Shown here: one piece after another, positions 1 to 8,536 of the stretch
Numbering within the stretch: the first letter of the stretch is position 1
Layout of the letters: each line of letters starts with the position of its first letter
From: Citrobacter sp. Cu233
GTDB lineage: Bacteria > Pseudomonadota > Gammaproteobacteria > Enterobacterales > Enterobacteriaceae
Assembly (NCBI RefSeq): GCF_030332225.1
Contig: NZ_JAOWIF010000040.1
Coordinates: 124,001 to 188,000, forward strand
Length of the DNA: 64,000 nucleotides
Reading direction: 5' to 3'
Notes under the pieces: generated by a model
Seen by the model: only the letters and a program-made list of their open reading frames with translations
Told to the model about the DNA's origin: nothing
The model's database searches: none
Made by a program: the position numbers and the translations under genes

Positions 1-1
1 T

Positions 2-769
2 CGCCAGCTTGAAGCGGACCTTGGCGTCTCTCTGTTTATTCGTGAAAATCAACGTCTGCGACTTTCTCCATCCGGGCACAATTTTTTGCGTTACAGCCAG
101 CGGATCCTGGCGCTGGTAGAAGAAGCGCGGATGGTGGTCGCAGGAGATGAACCACAGGGATTGTTCTCTCTGGGGTCGCTGGAAAGTACAGCCGCCGTGC
201 GTATTCCGGCCACTCTTGCCGAATATAATCAGCGCTACCCTAAAATCCAGTTTGCACTGGCAACAGGACCGTCCGGTACCATGCTGGACGGTGTGCTGGA
301 CGGTACGCTGAACGCCGCTTTTGCTGATGGCCCTATTACCCATCCAGGTCTTGAAGGAATGCCGGTGTACCGTGAAGAGATGATGATTGTCGCCCCACAC
401 GGGCACCCGCCCATAAAACGGGCCAGCGATGTGAATGGTTACAATATCTATGCCTTTCGCGCCAACTGTTCATATCGCCGCCATTTTGAAAGCTGGTTTC
501 ACGCCGATCGCGCGATGCCGGGCACGATCCACGAAATGGAGTCCTACCACGGTATGCTGGCCTGTGTGATTGCCGGCGCCGGAATCGCGCTGATTCCGCG
601 TTCTATGCTGGAAAGCATGCCGGGCCACCATCAGGTCAATGCCTGGCCGCTGAGCGAAAACTGGCGTTGGTTAAATACGTGGCTGGTCTGGCGTCGGGGG
701 GCGATGACGCGACAGCTGGAAGCATTTATTGAGGTACTGGAACCTCAGCTGTCGCAGAATGCGGATTAA
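2..769 (+). CDS. ptrR: LysR-family regulator PtrR (YneJ), 5'-truncated by window edge
   Basis: The reading frame is open from base 2, so 255 codons of the 3' part are present and about 38 codons, including most of the winged-helix DNA-binding domain, lie outside the window. The first visible residues ([19 protein letters not shown]) are the end of the LysR helix-turn-helix, followed by the periplasmic-binding-protein-like effector domain. The sequence matches my recollection of E. coli YneJ/PtrR closely ([31 protein letters not shown]). In E. coli PtrR controls the adjacent succinate-semialdehyde dehydrogenase gene sad in putrescine use; that gene would lie upstream, out of view. It meets the DeoR gene tail to tail, with stop codons overlapping by 4 bases. 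Confidence 0.9.
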   Translation, partial: RQLEADLGVSLFIRENQRLRLSPSGHNFLRYSQRILALVEEARMVVAGDEPQGLFSLGSLESTAAVRIPATLAEYNQRYPKIQFALATGPSGTMLDGVLDGTLNAAFADGPITHPGLEGMPVYREEMMIVAPHGHPPIKRASDVNGYNIYAFRANCSYRRHFESWFHADRAMPGTIHEMESYHGMLACVIAGAGIALIPRSMLESMPGHHQVNAWPLSENWRWLNTWLVWRRGAMTRQLEAFIEVLEPQLSQNAD

Positions 770-1527
770 CTGGCGAACGTCAGATGGCAAGGCAGTTGCT
801 CAAGCTGCTGCCGTACCTGTTCATTGAGTCGGGCATCGGTCACGATATCCGTCAACGCATCCAGATGCGTAACGTTGAAAAGTGACCATGCACCGTATTT
901 TGAGCTGTCGGCCAGCAGAACCCGCCGCCCTGCATTCGCAATCAGGTCACGCTTCAGACCGGCCTTTTCTTCCGTCGGCGCGGTGATCCCGCGGGCCAGG
1001 TCCCAGCCGTTACAGCTTAAAAACGCGATATCCGGCCACACGTTTTGCAACAGTTTACGCCCGTGTTCGCCGATACATGACTGGCTGGAGTCATCAATAC
1101 GCCCACCGATGATCGTCACTTCAATTTGCTTGAACTCAGAAAGAAATAGCGCAATGTGCAGATCGCTGGTGATGACGCGCAACGGCAGATGGGTAAGCTG
1201 GCGCGCCAGTTCAATCATCGTCGTTCCCGCATCCAGGACAATGGCATCCCCGGCTTTCACCAGGCTTGCCGCCGCGCTGGCAATAGCCTGTTTTTCCATC
1301 AGGCTACGCTGCATTTTCTCATGTGTGGTTGGTTGTGAAGGGATAAACCGGTTGAGCGTCACACCGCCGTGAGTACGGCTGATAACACCTTCCTGATCGA
1401 GTTTAATCAGGTCGCGGCGAATGGTCGCCGGAGAGGCCTGAGTCACAGCAACAAGCTGTTCTACCGTCGCCAGATTATGCCCTTTCAGATAATCCATAAT
1501 CTGTTCTAACCGATTATATCCCTTCAT
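766..1527 (-). CDS. DeoR-family transcriptional regulator of the acid-sugar locus
   Basis: The 253-residue protein has the full DeoR architecture: an N-terminal helix-turn-helix (about residues 6-60, containing [15 protein letters not shown] and the family signature VISRTHGGV) and a C-terminal sugar-phosphate sensor domain with [19 protein letters not shown]. It is the last gene of the left operon, one base after the pdxA2-like stop codon, so it is co-transcribed with the kinase and dehydrogenase. Family members normally repress the neighbouring catabolic operon and release DNA on binding a phosphorylated intermediate. By inference this one controls both divergent operons through the palindrome near 3800. 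It resembles E. coli YgbI, regulator of another DUF1537 kinase cluster. The inducer is unknown. Confidence 0.85.
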   Translation of the reverse strand: MKGYNRLEQIMDYLKGHNLATVEQLVAVTQASPATIRRDLIKLDQEGVISRTHGGVTLNRFIPSQPTTHEKMQRSLMEKQAIASAAASLVKAGDAIVLDAGTTMIELARQLTHLPLRVITSDLHIALFLSEFKQIEVTIIGGRIDDSSQSCIGEHGRKLLQNVWPDIAFLSCNGWDLARGITAPTEEKAGLKRDLIANAGRRVLLADSSKYGAWSLFNVTHLDALTDIVTDARLNEQVRQQLEQLPCHLTFAS

Positions 1528-1528
1528 T

Positions 1529-2515
1529 TTAATCCCGCGTAATTTGCATTGCTAACTGGATGGACACGGCCATGCTCTCAGACTTGGCTTTACCTGTCCA
1601 GGCAATATCAAACGCCGTACCGTGGTCTGCAGAAGTGCGAATAAATGGCAATCCAGCGGTAATATTCACCCCATCATAGAATCCCAGCAATTTTAGCGGA
1701 ATATGGCCCTGATCGTGATACATCGCCACCACCATGTCATACATACCTTCGTGGCACTGCATAAAGACAGTATCCGGTGGGCAAGGCCCGGTGACATTCA
1801 GCCCCTGCTCCCGCATAGCCTGTACCGCGGGCCCGACTATGGTCATCTCTTCATCACCAAACAGACCGTTTTCCCCGGCATGAGGATTAACGCCCGCTAC
1901 CGCAATACGTGGATTATCAAACCCGACACGACGCAGGAAATCATCCGCGACCCGAATGACTGTTTTCACACGCTGTTCACTGAGCGTATCAAGGAATTTA
2001 CGCAGTGCAATATGTGTAGTGACATGAATCACTTTAAGCTGTTCGGTATACAACACCATTGCGTAGTCTTTGCTGTTAGTCAGTTGCGCCAGTAATTCGG
2101 TATGGCCGGGATAATGATGTCCCGCCATGTGCAGTGCTTCTTTATTCAGCGGCGCAGTGGCAATGGCTTTCACTTCCCCGCTGAGCGCCAGCGCGGTGGC
2201 GCGTTTAATACAGCGGTATGCCAGATCACCGGCCTGTGCCTGGACCACACCAGGTTCAAGTGCAGCGGGATCGGCAAGGGGTTCATCAATTACATTGATA
2301 ACACCGGGGGCGAATTGTGCCTGGGTTACGTTATCGATCACCCGGAGTTCCACAGGCGGCGTGACATTTAATGCCTGGATGCGCTTCAGCGTTTGCGCAC
2401 AGCCCACGACCACGACCGGCGAGCCAGCCAGCTCTCCTTCCGCTAACGATTTAATAATGATCTCCGGTCCAATACCTGCCGGGTCGCCCATGGTTACCGC
2501 AATAGTGTTATTCAC
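1529..2515 (-). CDS. pdxA2: PdxA2-type 4-phospho-four-carbon-acid dehydrogenase
   Basis: This 328-residue protein belongs to the PdxA family: [10 protein letters not shown] at residues 8-17, the [21 protein letters not shown] segment, and the metal-binding histidines in [10 protein letters not shown] and [10 protein letters not shown]. Housekeeping PdxA oxidises 4-phosphohydroxy-L-threonine for vitamin B6. The PdxA2 subgroup found beside DUF1537 kinases instead oxidatively decarboxylates 4-phospho-D-threonate or 4-phospho-D-erythronate to dihydroxyacetone phosphate, with NAD. The start overlaps the end of the kinase gene by 8 bases, and the DeoR gene follows directly, which argues for the catabolic role. 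The exact stereoisomer cannot be told from sequence. Confidence 0.85.
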   Translation of the reverse strand: MNNTIAVTMGDPAGIGPEIIIKSLAEGELAGSPVVVVGCAQTLKRIQALNVTPPVELRVIDNVTQAQFAPGVINVIDEPLADPAALEPGVVQAQAGDLAYRCIKRATALALSGEVKAIATAPLNKEALHMAGHHYPGHTELLAQLTNSKDYAMVLYTEQLKVIHVTTHIALRKFLDTLSEQRVKTVIRVADDFLRRVGFDNPRIAVAGVNPHAGENGLFGDEEMTIVGPAVQAMREQGLNVTGPCPPDTVFMQCHEGMYDMVVAMYHDQGHIPLKLLGFYDGVNITAGLPFIRTSADHGTAFDIAWTGKAKSESMAVSIQLAMQITRD

Positions 2516-3752
2516 TCATTTTCTCCTCGATATAATTCAAAACCTGACGCAGAGTGGTTTCGTCGCCGAATCCCCCTGCTTTTGTCATAACCGGGCGTTG
2601 CCAGTAGCTACCGGCAAGATGACCGTACGGCACACACTGGGCCACACGGTCGGTAATACGGAATCCTGTTGCCTCCAGCGCATCCGCGATCGCCATCGCG
2701 ACATCACCGCCGGAAAGATACAGTGCCCCAGGTGATACTTCGTGCAGCACCTGGCGGGTAAGTTGTCCAAGAAACTGGCAGATTGTTTCGCCGAGCTGCG
2801 CGCGGCTCATCTGCAGGTGCGCACACAGCATTGGAATATGATGGCGTGCTTCGCTGTCGGGACAGGTGTGAACGATGCAGTGTTTACCTGAGATGAGAAC
2901 CCTGGCAATACGCTGCACATAATCTGTCAGGCTGCCACTGAGGATATTTTCGATATCAATGAATACAGTCTCCACCTGCGGGTCCTGGCAAACTACAGCA
3001 ATCTGCTGTTGAGCGATTTCACTCATTGAACCCACTACCGCCAGTAAACACTGTGAGGACGGTGTCCGGACATGGCGGGCCAGCGCGTCACAGATCCCGG
3101 CAGACCCCACCAGCAGCGGCAGTTCCTCCTGCATCAGCGCTTCCGTAGCAATAACATCAAGATCGGTCTGCGTGCGGGCATCCACCACCCAGATTTGTGG
3201 CGTTTTCGCAACAGGCTCTCTGAGGTGCTGCAGATAGTTGCTCAGAGACATTGCCCTACACGCAATGGCGGTTTGCGCCTGTAACACCTCACAGATATCG
3301 GCGCTAATAACCGGCGTTTTCGGATCGCTGGCAAATTCAGTCTGCGTCACGGGAATACCGTTAACGAGGCACTGCCCCTGCTCAGTGGTACGCCCGGCTG
3401 AGGGACAAGCCAGTGCCACGACGGCCCGCTTTTTACCTGTAATCCGCATTAACGCGTCCAGTTCGGCCCCTGGGTTTCCGCGCAATGTTGAATCCATTTT
3501 CTTGAGCCACTGCGTCTGAGGACCGGCCTGACTGGCAATAGCCAACTCTCTTACCCTGGCGGCGGCCTGCTCAGCCTCCAGCGCACGACTATCCGTGTTG
3601 ATGACCAGCACATCTGCGTCATCGGCACAGGGCAAGGTGAAAGCGACATTCACCGTCATTCCCGTCAACGCCAGACTTACCCCAGCATCATTACCACCAG
3701 TAAAGTCGTCGGCAATCACTAGTACCTGTGGCCTTGCTACCTGTCTACTCAT
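2508..3752 (-). CDS. dtnK: Four-carbon acid sugar kinase (DUF1537 family, DtnK-like)
   Basis: The 414-residue protein has both halves of the family: the N-terminal VIADDFTGGNDAG (about residues 12-24), which binds the acid sugar, and the C-terminal nucleotide-binding part with LSGGDVA (about 347) and TKAGGFGDE (about 392). Family kinases phosphorylate O4 of D-threonate, D-erythronate or related acids, which the PdxA2 protein then oxidises. The longest frame starts 14 codons upstream at 3794, but the ATG at 3752 has GGAG about 7 bases before it and starts directly at the conserved domain, so I prefer it. First gene of the left operon. Substrate choice between threonate and erythronate remains open. 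Confidence 0.85.
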   Translation of the reverse strand: MSRQVARPQVLVIADDFTGGNDAGVSLALTGMTVNVAFTLPCADDADVLVINTDSRALEAEQAAARVRELAIASQAGPQTQWLKKMDSTLRGNPGAELDALMRITGKKRAVVALACPSAGRTTEQGQCLVNGIPVTQTEFASDPKTPVISADICEVLQAQTAIACRAMSLSNYLQHLREPVAKTPQIWVVDARTQTDLDVIATEALMQEELPLLVGSAGICDALARHVRTPSSQCLLAVVGSMSEIAQQQIAVVCQDPQVETVFIDIENILSGSLTDYVQRIARVLISGKHCIVHTCPDSEARHHIPMLCAHLQMSRAQLGETICQFLGQLTRQVLHEVSPGALYLSGGDVAMAIADALEATGFRITDRVAQCVPYGHLAGSYWQRPVMTKAGGFGDETTLRQVLNYIEEKMSE

Positions 3753-3794
3753 CCATGCTCCGGGTTGTTGTATGTTGATAATGATTATATTCAA

Positions 3795-3814
3795 TCACAT
3801 TTGATTAAATGTGA
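3795..3814. promoter_or_regulatory. Perfect 20-bp palindrome, likely operator of the divergent operons
   Basis: TCACATTTGATTAAATGTGA is an exact inverted repeat of 8 bases around a GATT centre. It sits between the kinase start (3752) and the alcohol dehydrogenase start (3924), and is the most symmetric element in this 171-bp gap. The co-located DeoR-family regulator is the natural candidate to bind it. That assignment is inference; the symmetry is seen directly. Confidence 0.55.
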
Positions 3815-3825
3815 GCAAGCTCAAG
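3810..3825. promoter_or_regulatory. Possible CRP site overlapping the palindrome
   Basis: TGTGAGCAAGCTCAAG has a perfect left half TGTGA, the standard 6-base spacer, and 3 of 5 matches (TCA) in the right half of the CRP consensus. Its first five bases are shared with the last five of the palindrome, so activator and repressor could compete. A moderate match only. Confidence 0.35.
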
Positions 3826-3923
3826 TTATTCAGCTCGGAGATAAATTATAAATTTAGCCCATGATGCAATCGTTCCTGAATCTCAGTGAGCGAATTCAAT
3901 CACTCGAATAACAGGAGAATGTT

Positions 3924-5081
3924 GTGGCAACAATCAATAGCACAGTGATTAGTGGTTCGAATGCCATCCCCGCACTGGAACCATTACTGGCGGGGAAACA
4001 CCAGCTGTTACTGGTGACGGATAGCAATATTGTTGGACTGGATGCGGTAATACAGATCCGTAACTTACTGGCCAACGATGGACGTCATGTGGCCCTGATT
4101 GACAATGTGCCTGCAGAACCCGGGCATCACGATGTCAGCGCATTATTAACAAACGTACAAGGTATCAACGTGGAAATGGTGATCGGTATCGGCGGTGGCA
4201 GCGTACTGGATGTGGCGAAACTGCTCTCCGTCTTATGCCATCCTGAATCTCCGACGCTTGACGCCATGCTGGCGGGAGAAAAACCGCTGCAACGTGTTGC
4301 TTCTGTGCTAATCCCCGCCACGGCGGGTACAGGGTCTGAAGCAACCCCGAATGCCATTCTGGCTATCCCGGAGCAAAACACCAAAGTCGGTATCATCTCC
4401 CCGGTGCTGTTACCGGATTACGTGGCCCTGTTGCCAGAACTCACCACCAGCATGCCGGCGCATATTGCCTCATCCACTGGAATTGACGCGTTATGTCATC
4501 TGATTGAATGCTTTACCGCTACCGTCGCCAATCCGGTAAGCGATAACGCTGCGCTCATTGGTCTGCGTAAGCTACTCAACAATATCGAAACCTCCGTCAA
4601 TGAGCCTGAAAATCTGCTGGCCAAACTGGAGATGCTGTGGGCATCGTATTACGGCGGTGTGGCGATTAATCATGCCGGTACTCACCTGGTCCACGCGCTC
4701 TCTTACCCGCTCGGCGGTCGATACCATCTCCCACATGGTGTCGCTAACGCCATTCTGTTAGCACCCTGCATGAAAGTGATTCGCCCTTTTGTGGTCGACA
4801 AGTTTGCCCTGGTATGGGATCTGCTACCTGAGGCCGATCGCACACTCAGTGCCGAAGAAAAATCCTGCGCCCTTGTGGAGTACTTCTCCACACTCGTGAA
4901 ACGCCTGAACCTGCCCGATAACCTGGCAACGCTTGGTGTGCCGTCTACTGATATTCCCGCACTGGCCGATGCCGCACTGAACGTAAAGCGCCTGATGAAT
5001 AATGCTCCCTGTGAGGTGAGCCATGACGATATTCAGGCCATTTATCAAACTCTGTTTCCAGAACTGATGACCAAGGAGTGA
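3924..5081 (+). CDS. Iron-containing alcohol dehydrogenase
   Basis: The 385-residue protein belongs to the Fe-dependent (group III) alcohol dehydrogenases. The NAD-binding GIGGGSVLDVAK is at residues 88-98, TAGTGSEATP at 133-142, and the metal ligands appear as D188, H192, H257 and H271. It starts with GTG, with AGGAG ending 6 bases before; no in-frame ATG fits. First gene of the right operon; the aldolase gene follows after 3 bases. Members interconvert aldehydes and alcohols, for example lactaldehyde, glycolaldehyde or 4-hydroxybutyrate semialdehyde. Here it would handle an aldehyde or hydroxyacid from the same pathway, but the substrate cannot be read from the sequence. Confidence 0.85.
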   Translation: MATINSTVISGSNAIPALEPLLAGKHQLLLVTDSNIVGLDAVIQIRNLLANDGRHVALIDNVPAEPGHHDVSALLTNVQGINVEMVIGIGGGSVLDVAKLLSVLCHPESPTLDAMLAGEKPLQRVASVLIPATAGTGSEATPNAILAIPEQNTKVGIISPVLLPDYVALLPELTTSMPAHIASSTGIDALCHLIECFTATVANPVSDNAALIGLRKLLNNIETSVNEPENLLAKLEMLWASYYGGVAINHAGTHLVHALSYPLGGRYHLPHGVANAILLAPCMKVIRPFVVDKFALVWDLLPEADRTLSAEEKSCALVEYFSTLVKRLNLPDNLATLGVPSTDIPALADAALNVKRLMNNAPCEVSHDDIQAIYQTLFPELMTKE

Positions 5082-5084
5082 ATA

Positions 5085-5969
5085 ATGAGTAGCAAAATCC
5101 GAGGAGTACTGACTGCAATCGTTACGCCGTTCGACCACGACGGCGGGCTTAACCTTAACGAACTGAGAAACCAGGTAAACCGCCAGTTAACTGCCGGAAA
5201 CGGCATTTTCTGCGGCGGTACCAACGGCGAATTCTTTGTACTTAACGAAGATGAAAAAATCGCAGTCACGCGGACCTGTGTAGAGGAAGTGGCGGGTCGG
5301 GCACATGTAGTGGCACACATTGGCGAAATATCTACCCGTGAAACCATTCGACTGGGTAAGCAAATTGAAAAGCTGGGTGTCGATGCGGTGTCGGTAATTA
5401 CCCCGTACTTTGTTCCTCTGAAGCAACCTGAGCTCATTGCCCATTACACCGCGATTGCCGATGCGCTCTCCGTCCCGGTATTTCTCTATAACATTCCGGC
5501 GCGTACGGGGAACACCATTGAGCCTGAAACAGCCAGAGTGCTGGCAGCACACCCGAACATTATCGGGATCAAAGACAGTGCCGGCAGTTATGAAAGTCTT
5601 AGCAGGTTCCTGGATGCAGTGAAAGATATCGAGGGATTTGATGTGCTGAATGGACCAGATTCACTCATTCATCAGGGGTTTGTTGATGGCTGTTCCGCCT
5701 GTATTTCGGGGTTGGCTAACGTCGCACCAAAAGAAATCAACGCTATCTGGTCCCGATTTAACGCGGGCGACGTTGCCGGATCGCATCAGGCTCAGGAGAG
5801 CGTCACCGGCCTGCGCACCGATCTCTATAAAGTGGCCTTCTCTCCGGCTGCGGTAAAAAAAGCATTACAAATCATGGGCCATGATGTTGGCTCAAGCCGT
5901 TACGCTGTCACGTTTGATGCACACCAGGAACGCCAGATTCAGCAAATTATCAATAACTATTTGCGATAG
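5085..5969 (+). CDS. DapA/NanA-family class I aldolase
   Basis: The 294-residue protein is a dihydrodipicolinate synthase/N-acetylneuraminate lyase family TIM barrel: GGTNGE at 44-49, Tyr135 in FLYNIPARTG, and Schiff-base Lys163 in GIKDSAGSYE. Because it lies in a catabolic operon, it is more likely a 2-keto-3-deoxy-acid aldolase (compare E. coli YagE and YjhH), giving pyruvate plus an aldehyde, than a lysine-biosynthesis enzyme. No dehydratase that would make a 2-keto-3-deoxy acid is encoded in the locus, so the reaction partner is unclear. The start ATG follows the previous stop closely, with the AAGGAG ribosome site inside the end of the upstream gene. Confidence 0.8.
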   Translation: MSSKIRGVLTAIVTPFDHDGGLNLNELRNQVNRQLTAGNGIFCGGTNGEFFVLNEDEKIAVTRTCVEEVAGRAHVVAHIGEISTRETIRLGKQIEKLGVDAVSVITPYFVPLKQPELIAHYTAIADALSVPVFLYNIPARTGNTIEPETARVLAAHPNIIGIKDSAGSYESLSRFLDAVKDIEGFDVLNGPDSLIHQGFVDGCSACISGLANVAPKEINAIWSRFNAGDVAGSHQAQESVTGLRTDLYKVAFSPAAVKKALQIMGHDVGSSRYAVTFDAHQERQIQQIINNYLR

Positions 5970-5979
5970 ACACTTTTAC

Positions 5980-5997
5980 AGCGGCGGCAACGCCGCT
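5980..5997 (+). other. GCAA-tetraloop hairpin between the aldolase and dehydrogenase genes
   Basis: AGCGGCG, GCAA, CGCCGCT forms a 7-bp stem closed by a GNRA tetraloop, 10 bases after the aldolase stop and 20 before the next ATG. No T-run follows, so it is more likely an mRNA stability or processing element than a terminator. It overlaps no gene. Confidence 0.4.
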
Positions 5998-6016
5998 TAA
6001 CCAACAGGATTGTGTT

Positions 6017-6967
6017 ATGAACGTCATCTGTACATCACCTTCATTTGCAAAATACGATCAGCAACCGATCAAACTGCTTAACGACGCAGAGCTTGAATTA
6101 ATCATGCTACCTGCAGATGCCGGCTTAGAAGCGCTTGCACCTCATCTGGAACAGACAGTGGCAATGATCGTCGCTTTTACCGATGTTAATGCCGAACTAA
6201 TCGCTGCGGCACCAAATCTGAAAATCGTCTGCAAACACGGCGTGGGCGTCGATAATATCGACCTTAATATTACGCGTGAAAAAGGTATTTTTGTTACCAA
6301 TGTGCCGGATGCCAATAAGCATGCCGTCGCAGACTTTGCGTTTTCCCTGATCCTTAACTGCGCACGTCAGCTCCCCTACGCGATTGAACAAACCCGCGCA
6401 GGAAACTGGCCACGGATCTTCGCCTCCGATGTATATGGGAAAACTATTGGCATTATTGGGTTAGGTAACATCGGTAAACAGGTTGCACTGCGAGCCCGCG
6501 GCTTTAACATGCGCGTGCTGGCTCACGACGCATGGCAGGATGCACAGTTCGCCGCAGATAATCACATTGAATACGTTTCGCTCGATGAACTAACAGAACA
6601 CAGTGATTTCATCACGTTACACACTCCGCTGACGTCAGAAACCAAAGATCTCTTTGATTTAGCGCATATGAAAAAAATGAAGAGCAGTAGTTATCTCATT
6701 AACGTTTCACGCGGTGGTGTCGTTAATGAAGAGGATCTCTTTCTGGCTCTGACGCAGGGTATCATTAAGGGCGCTGCCGCCGATGTCTTTTTACAAGAGC
6801 CGTGCAATTCACATCCTTTATTTTCGCTCGATAATTTCATACCTACGGCACATATTGCAGGTTATACCGAGGGTGCGATCAGCAATATAGGCGAGCAATG
6901 CGTTTATAACATCATTGAACATGTCATTCATCAGCGTAAGCCTAAAAACATCATGAACGGATTATAA
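6017..6967 (+). CDS. D-isomer-specific 2-hydroxyacid dehydrogenase
   Basis: The 316-residue NAD(P)-dependent dehydrogenase resembles phosphoglycerate/hydroxypyruvate dehydrogenases without the regulatory C-terminal domains. The Rossmann motif GLGNIG is at 148-153, with catalytic Arg232 (NVSRGGVV), Glu261 (LQEPCN) and His279 (TAHIAGYT). GVGVDNID at 75-82 is typical of the substrate domain. Third gene of the right operon, 47 bases after the aldolase gene with a hairpin between. It could reduce hydroxypyruvate, glyoxylate or a 2-keto acid formed in the pathway, or oxidise the incoming hydroxyacid. Direction and substrate are inference. Confidence 0.85.
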   Translation: MNVICTSPSFAKYDQQPIKLLNDAELELIMLPADAGLEALAPHLEQTVAMIVAFTDVNAELIAAAPNLKIVCKHGVGVDNIDLNITREKGIFVTNVPDANKHAVADFAFSLILNCARQLPYAIEQTRAGNWPRIFASDVYGKTIGIIGLGNIGKQVALRARGFNMRVLAHDAWQDAQFAADNHIEYVSLDELTEHSDFITLHTPLTSETKDLFDLAHMKKMKSSSYLINVSRGGVVNEEDLFLALTQGIIKGAAADVFLQEPCNSHPLFSLDNFIPTAHIAGYTEGAISNIGEQCVYNIIEHVIHQRKPKNIMNGL

Positions 6968-7032
6968 CATTGTGGAGATACCCCTACCCTTTCCACAATA
7001 ATAAAAATGAACATCTACCATGGGCCAGATAT

Positions 7033-8352
7033 ATGAATAATTTTGCAGAAAAATCACGAATTCGTTGGTGGATTGCGGGATTAATGTGGCTTGCTATTGC
7101 AATTAACTATATTGACCGGACGGTATTATCTGCTGCTGCACCTCACCTCATTGATGAGCTAAAACTCGATCCTGAAATGATGGGGTTTATTATGGCGGCG
7201 TTCTTTTGGTCATATTCTTTATTGCAAATACCGGCTGGTTGGTTTGCAGACCGTTTTGGTCAGAAAAAAGGTCTGGGTTTTGCCGTTGCGTGGTGGTCAA
7301 TCGCCACCTCAATGATGGGTTTAGCCACTGGATTTAAATCTCTACTCGCATTGAGACTTGCTCTGGGCGTTGGTGAAGCCGCCGCCTATCCAAGCAATGC
7401 GGGTATCGCTGCGCGCTGGTTCCCGGATCGGGAGAGAGCCACCGTCTCAGGATTGTTTGATAGTGCCTCTAAATTTGGTGGTGCCGTCGCGATGCCGCTT
7501 ATTGTCTGGATGATCTACCAGTTTGACTGGCGGATGACATTTCTGATTATTGGCGGCGTAGGCATTTTTTGGGTCATTGCCTGGTATTTTATTTATACAG
7601 AAAACCCGGAAGATCACAAAAGGATCAGTACAAGCGAAATTAAACACATTCGCGAAGGGCAAAAGCAAAAACACGGCGATAAATCCGTGTTACCGATGCG
7701 TTGGTATAAACTGTTGCGCTACCGGAATATTTGGGCAATGTGTATCGGTTTCTTTACCATCAACTATACATCCTATTTCTTTATTACCTGGTTGCCCACT
7801 TATCTGGTAAAAGACAAAGGAATGGATTTTATCAAAATGGGGATGGTTGCCGCCTTGCCATTATTATGTGGGATGGTGATAGAAGTCTTTGCCGGCTGGG
7901 CCTCTGACCGTATGGTACATAAGCGGGTCCTGTCACTGACTGCCACAAGAAAATTATTTCTGACAATCGGTCTGTTAATGGCTTTATGTATTGGTTTTGC
8001 CCCTTTCACTGATTCCGTATTTATGACCGTGTTTTTACTGTGTGTGGCGAAATCAGGCACCACGGTTGCCGCCTCGCAGGTCTGGGCACTACCGGGTGAC
8101 GTTGCACCTAAAAACAGCGTATCGATTGTTGCAGGGTTACAGAACACCGTCTCCAATATGGGGGGCGCGGTAGGACCGATTATTACCGGTGCCATTGTTG
8201 CGGCCACGGGCTCCTTTACCTGGGCGCTGGTGTTCTCTGCCGCACTGGTGGTTCTGGGAATTTTGAACTATCTATTCTTGATGGGCAAAGTTGAGCCAAT
8301 CATCGATAGCGAGCATGAAGCGTTGTGCATGAAAGAAGTGCAGCAGCACTAA
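7033..8352 (+). CDS. MFS transporter, anion:cation symporter (ACS) type
   Basis: The 439-residue protein has about 12 membrane segments and the ACS-family look of hexuronate, glucarate and tartrate carriers (NYIDRTVLSAAAP in helix 1, GWFADRFGQKKG loop, RWFPDRERATVSG loop). The open frame extends to 6970, but bases 6970-6998 form a stem-loop (TTGTGGA with TCCACAA) and the upstream residues are not membrane-like, so ATG 7033 is preferred. Last gene of the right operon, followed by a terminator. It probably imports the carboxylic acid consumed by the enzymes of both operons. Confidence 0.85.
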   Translation: MNNFAEKSRIRWWIAGLMWLAIAINYIDRTVLSAAAPHLIDELKLDPEMMGFIMAAFFWSYSLLQIPAGWFADRFGQKKGLGFAVAWWSIATSMMGLATGFKSLLALRLALGVGEAAAYPSNAGIAARWFPDRERATVSGLFDSASKFGGAVAMPLIVWMIYQFDWRMTFLIIGGVGIFWVIAWYFIYTENPEDHKRISTSEIKHIREGQKQKHGDKSVLPMRWYKLLRYRNIWAMCIGFFTINYTSYFFITWLPTYLVKDKGMDFIKMGMVAALPLLCGMVIEVFAGWASDRMVHKRVLSLTATRKLFLTIGLLMALCIGFAPFTDSVFMTVFLLCVAKSGTTVAASQVWALPGDVAPKNSVSIVAGLQNTVSNMGGAVGPIITGAIVAATGSFTWALVFSAALVVLGILNYLFLMGKVEPIIDSEHEALCMKEVQQH

Positions 8353-8375
8353 ACTCGCTCTGGTAACTGTCTACT

Positions 8376-8412
8376 CCGGTCAGTCAGTAGTACTGACCGG
8401 CTTTATTTTTTG
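8376..8412 (+). terminator. Rho-independent terminator of the right acid-sugar operon
   Basis: Stem CCGGTCAG (8376-8383) pairs with CTGACCGG (8393-8400) around a 9-base loop, followed by CTTTATTTTTTT. It lies 24 bases after the transporter stop codon. Confidence 0.85.
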
Positions 8413-8536
8413 TCGTAACGCACCGCCTTATCATCCGCAAAATTGCGTGATCTTAATCACGAAATGATTGTATTTTCACCAGTAAACGTTTTAAGATCGC
8501 CACCTCTCCTTTTTGCAGCTAACCCGATTTATACAT

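Noticed and set aside
824..1372. Plus-strand frame of 182 codons opposite the DeoR gene
   Set aside because: Arginine/serine-rich composition of an antisense shadow, no ribosome site, and the opposite frame is a clear DeoR regulator.
2127..2735. Plus-strand frame of 202 codons opposite pdxA2 and dtnK
   Set aside because: It runs across the junction of two real genes on the other strand and has low-complexity composition; no recognisable domain.
3795..3814. Palindrome read as a CRP dimer site
   Set aside because: The half-sites are in the order TCACA...TGTGA, the inverse of a CRP site; only the shifted sequence at 3810-3825 has CRP order.
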